From Serratia sp. PL17 (GTDB taxonomy: Bacteria > Pseudomonadota > Gammaproteobacteria > Enterobacterales > Enterobacteriaceae): a stretch of DNA of 64,000 nucleotides. The DNA lies in NCBI RefSeq assembly GCF_017832355.1, contig NZ_JAFIBY010000003.1:186001-250000 (forward strand), given 5' to 3'. Under the pieces are notes generated by a model. The model was given only the letters and a program-made list of their open reading frames with translations. It did not search any database and was not told where the DNA came from. Made by a program: the position numbers and the translations under genes. Below, piece by piece: positions 62,690 through 64,000 of the stretch (position 1 is its first letter; every line of letters begins with the position of its first letter).

Positions 62690-63592
62690 TTATTCTACCG
62701 GTTGAATGTGCGCTAATTGGCTGAGTTCTTGCCAGGCATAATCCCAAAATGTGCGTACCTTTAGCGGCATTCTCTGTACGTTCTGAGCCACCAATTGCAC
62801 CGGCATTGGCAAGGGTTCATAGGCCGGCAATAGACGCACCAGCGTACCCGCCGCCAAATCGTCCGCAACCTGGTACGACAACAGCCGAGCGATGCCTTTG
62901 CCTGCGCGCACCGCCAATAACTGCGTTTCAACCTCGTTAAGCAGCAAGCGCGGCGTCAAGCGCACCCGCTCGCCATTTTCCTGTGGGCCAAAGCGCCATT
63001 CACGCAGCGACGCCCGTTGGGTACCGACGATGGTGTCATGATCCGCCAGTTGCGCCGGTTCTTGAGGTTCCCCGCGCCGTGCCAAATAAGCCGGGCTGGC
63101 GACCGTAACCCTGGAGACCTGCCCCAGCCGCCGCGCCACCCGTGAGGAATCTTGCAGATGCCCGATGCGTATTGCCACATCCAGCCCTTCATCGATCAAG
63201 TCCAGATTGCGATCGTTGAGCACCAGCTCAATCTGCATCTGCGGATAGCGGTCGAGAAAGGCCATCACCACCGGTGCCACATGCTTGCGCCCAAACTGCA
63301 CCGGCGATGTGATCCGCAACAGGCCCGTGAGCTGAGTATCCGCCGTGTCCAACACGGCAGCCTGATATTCATGCAGCAATACCTGTGCGCGTTCCATCAG
63401 GCGTAACCCCGCCTCGGTTGGTGCCAGCCGCCGGGTGGTGCGCTCAACCAACCGGGCACCCAAGCGCTGCTCCAGTGAGGCAATGGCCCGGGTGATCGCC
63501 GGTGCGGAACGCCGTAGCTTGCGCCCGGCAGCGGCGAGGCTACCCTGCTGGATCACCGCAACAAAGATCGCCAGTTCGTCCAACCGATCCAT
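62690..63592 (-). CDS. LysR-family regulator
   Basis: A 300-residue protein; helix-turn-helix GSLAAAGRKLRRSAPAITRAIASLE. Start taken at MDRLDELAIF (63592, GGA eight bases ahead); an in-frame ATG four codons earlier is also possible. Divergent from the glutathione S-transferase gene and upstream of the formamidase operon; either could be its target. Confidence 0.87.
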   Translation of the reverse strand: MDRLDELAIFVAVIQQGSLAAAGRKLRRSAPAITRAIASLEQRLGARLVERTTRRLAPTEAGLRLMERAQVLLHEYQAAVLDTADTQLTGLLRITSPVQFGRKHVAPVVMAFLDRYPQMQIELVLNDRNLDLIDEGLDVAIRIGHLQDSSRVARRLGQVSRVTVASPAYLARRGEPQEPAQLADHDTIVGTQRASLREWRFGPQENGERVRLTPRLLLNEVETQLLAVRAGKGIARLLSYQVADDLAAGTLVRLLPAYEPLPMPVQLVAQNVQRMPLKVRTFWDYAWQELSQLAHIQPVE

Positions 63593-63690
63593 AGATTGTT
63601 CCATAAAGTGAAATTATCAATTTCCACATTGCCGGATTTCGCTCGCTGTCTGCAAGAGTATGCTGATAATAATTGTTGAGGAGCCTTACC

Positions 63691-64000
63691 ATGCAAAAAC
63701 TGAAACTTTACGGTACCCCGCTTTCCGGCCATGTTCACCGTGTGGCGCTGCTATTGCGGATGCTTGATCTGCCGTATGAATTTATCGAGGCCGGGGCGGA
63801 GGTGCGTCAGAGCGAGCAGTTTCGCCGCCTGAACCCTTTTGGCCAGATCCCCGTTCTGGTAGATGGCGCCCAGGTGCTGGCCGACAGTAATGCCATTCTG
63901 GTGTATCTGGTCAAATGTTACGCCCCGGGCAGCCATTGGCTGCCGGAATCCCCCTTCGCGGCGGCTCAGGTGCAAGAATGGTTATCCAAAGCCGCCGGAG
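63691..64000 (+). CDS. Glutathione S-transferase (partial, 3' end outside window)
   Basis: ATG at 63691 with GGAG before it; 103 codons remain open to the window edge. LKLYGTPLSGHVHRVALLLRML and LNPFGQIPVLVDG (thioredoxin-fold, cis-proline) then DSNAILVYLVKCY are the GST N-terminal domain and glutathione site. Divergent from a LysR gene, a common arrangement for detoxification genes. Confidence 0.88.
   Translation, partial: MQKLKLYGTPLSGHVHRVALLLRMLDLPYEFIEAGAEVRQSEQFRRLNPFGQIPVLVDGAQVLADSNAILVYLVKCYAPGSHWLPESPFAAAQVQEWLSKAAG

Noticed and set aside
1-64000. CRISPR arrays, tRNA/rRNA genes, prophage or insertion sequences
   Set aside because: No regularly spaced identical repeats, tRNA-like folds, integrases or transposases were seen on reading both strands.

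Overview
The window looks like a chromosomal stretch of an enterobacterium close to Serratia (Yersiniaceae). This rests on gene content and overall protein likeness, not on a search: an RcsA/DsrB pair, a Kdo 3-hydroxylase (KdoO) of the Yersinia/Serratia/Burkholderia type, a PhoP-box-led mgtC-mgtB operon, GlsB and YidB stress proteins, and a complete 14-gene phenylacetate (paa) cluster in E. coli-like order. No rRNA, tRNA, CRISPR array, phage or insertion sequence was seen. Genes are densely packed and mostly house-style; five are LysR regulators.

Layout. 1-6464 (minus strand, running off the left edge): a tightly overlapped operon, MFS exporter - JmjC/FIH-like Fe(II)/2-oxoglutarate oxygenase - alpha-oxoamine synthase - CitE/HpcH-like lyase - acylating acetaldehyde dehydrogenase - 4-hydroxy-2-oxovalerate aldolase - ornithine cyclodeaminase-like enzyme (cut by the window). 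I do not recognise it as a characterised cluster; it reads as a small-molecule biosynthesis and export operon and is the best candidate here for an undescribed system. 6465-7063 is an AT-rich divergent control region with two palindromes. 7-12 kb: M24 peptidase, DyP peroxidase, and an arsRBC operon with two copies of one operator. 12-15.7 kb: LysR regulator with a divergent pair of YdcZ-type half-transporters, then a SatD/DUF3307 pair led by three evenly phased palindromes.

15.8-19.8 kb: magnesium operon mgtC-mgtB with a PhoP box, a structured leader and, between the two genes, a 20-codon ORF resembling the MgtL leader peptide. 20-26 kb: secreted glycoside-hydrolase-like protein, CoA transferase, LysR regulator and PLP decarboxylase. 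26-30.8 kb: rcsA with an RcsAB box, dsrB, an orphan terminator suggesting a small RNA, a cold-shock gene, an ion channel and small proteins. 30.9-41 kb: quinone oxidoreductase, EEP phosphatase, SDR enzymes with LysR regulators, small stress membrane proteins, a diguanylate cyclase. 41.3 kb: kdoO.

42.4-56 kb: the paa catabolon. PaaK makes phenylacetyl-CoA, PaaABCDE epoxidises it, PaaG isomerises the epoxide to the oxepin, PaaZ opens and oxidises the ring, PaaF/G/H/J run the beta-oxidation to acetyl-CoA and succinyl-CoA, PaaI rescues CoA, and PaaX/PaaY regulate. Candidate CRP and PaaX sites lie in the paaZ-paaA divergent region. 56-64 kb: MocR-type regulator, EamA transporter, an operon of formamidase-like hydrolase, RidA, aromatic-type aminotransferase and amino acid permease, a LysR regulator, and the start of a glutathione S-transferase.
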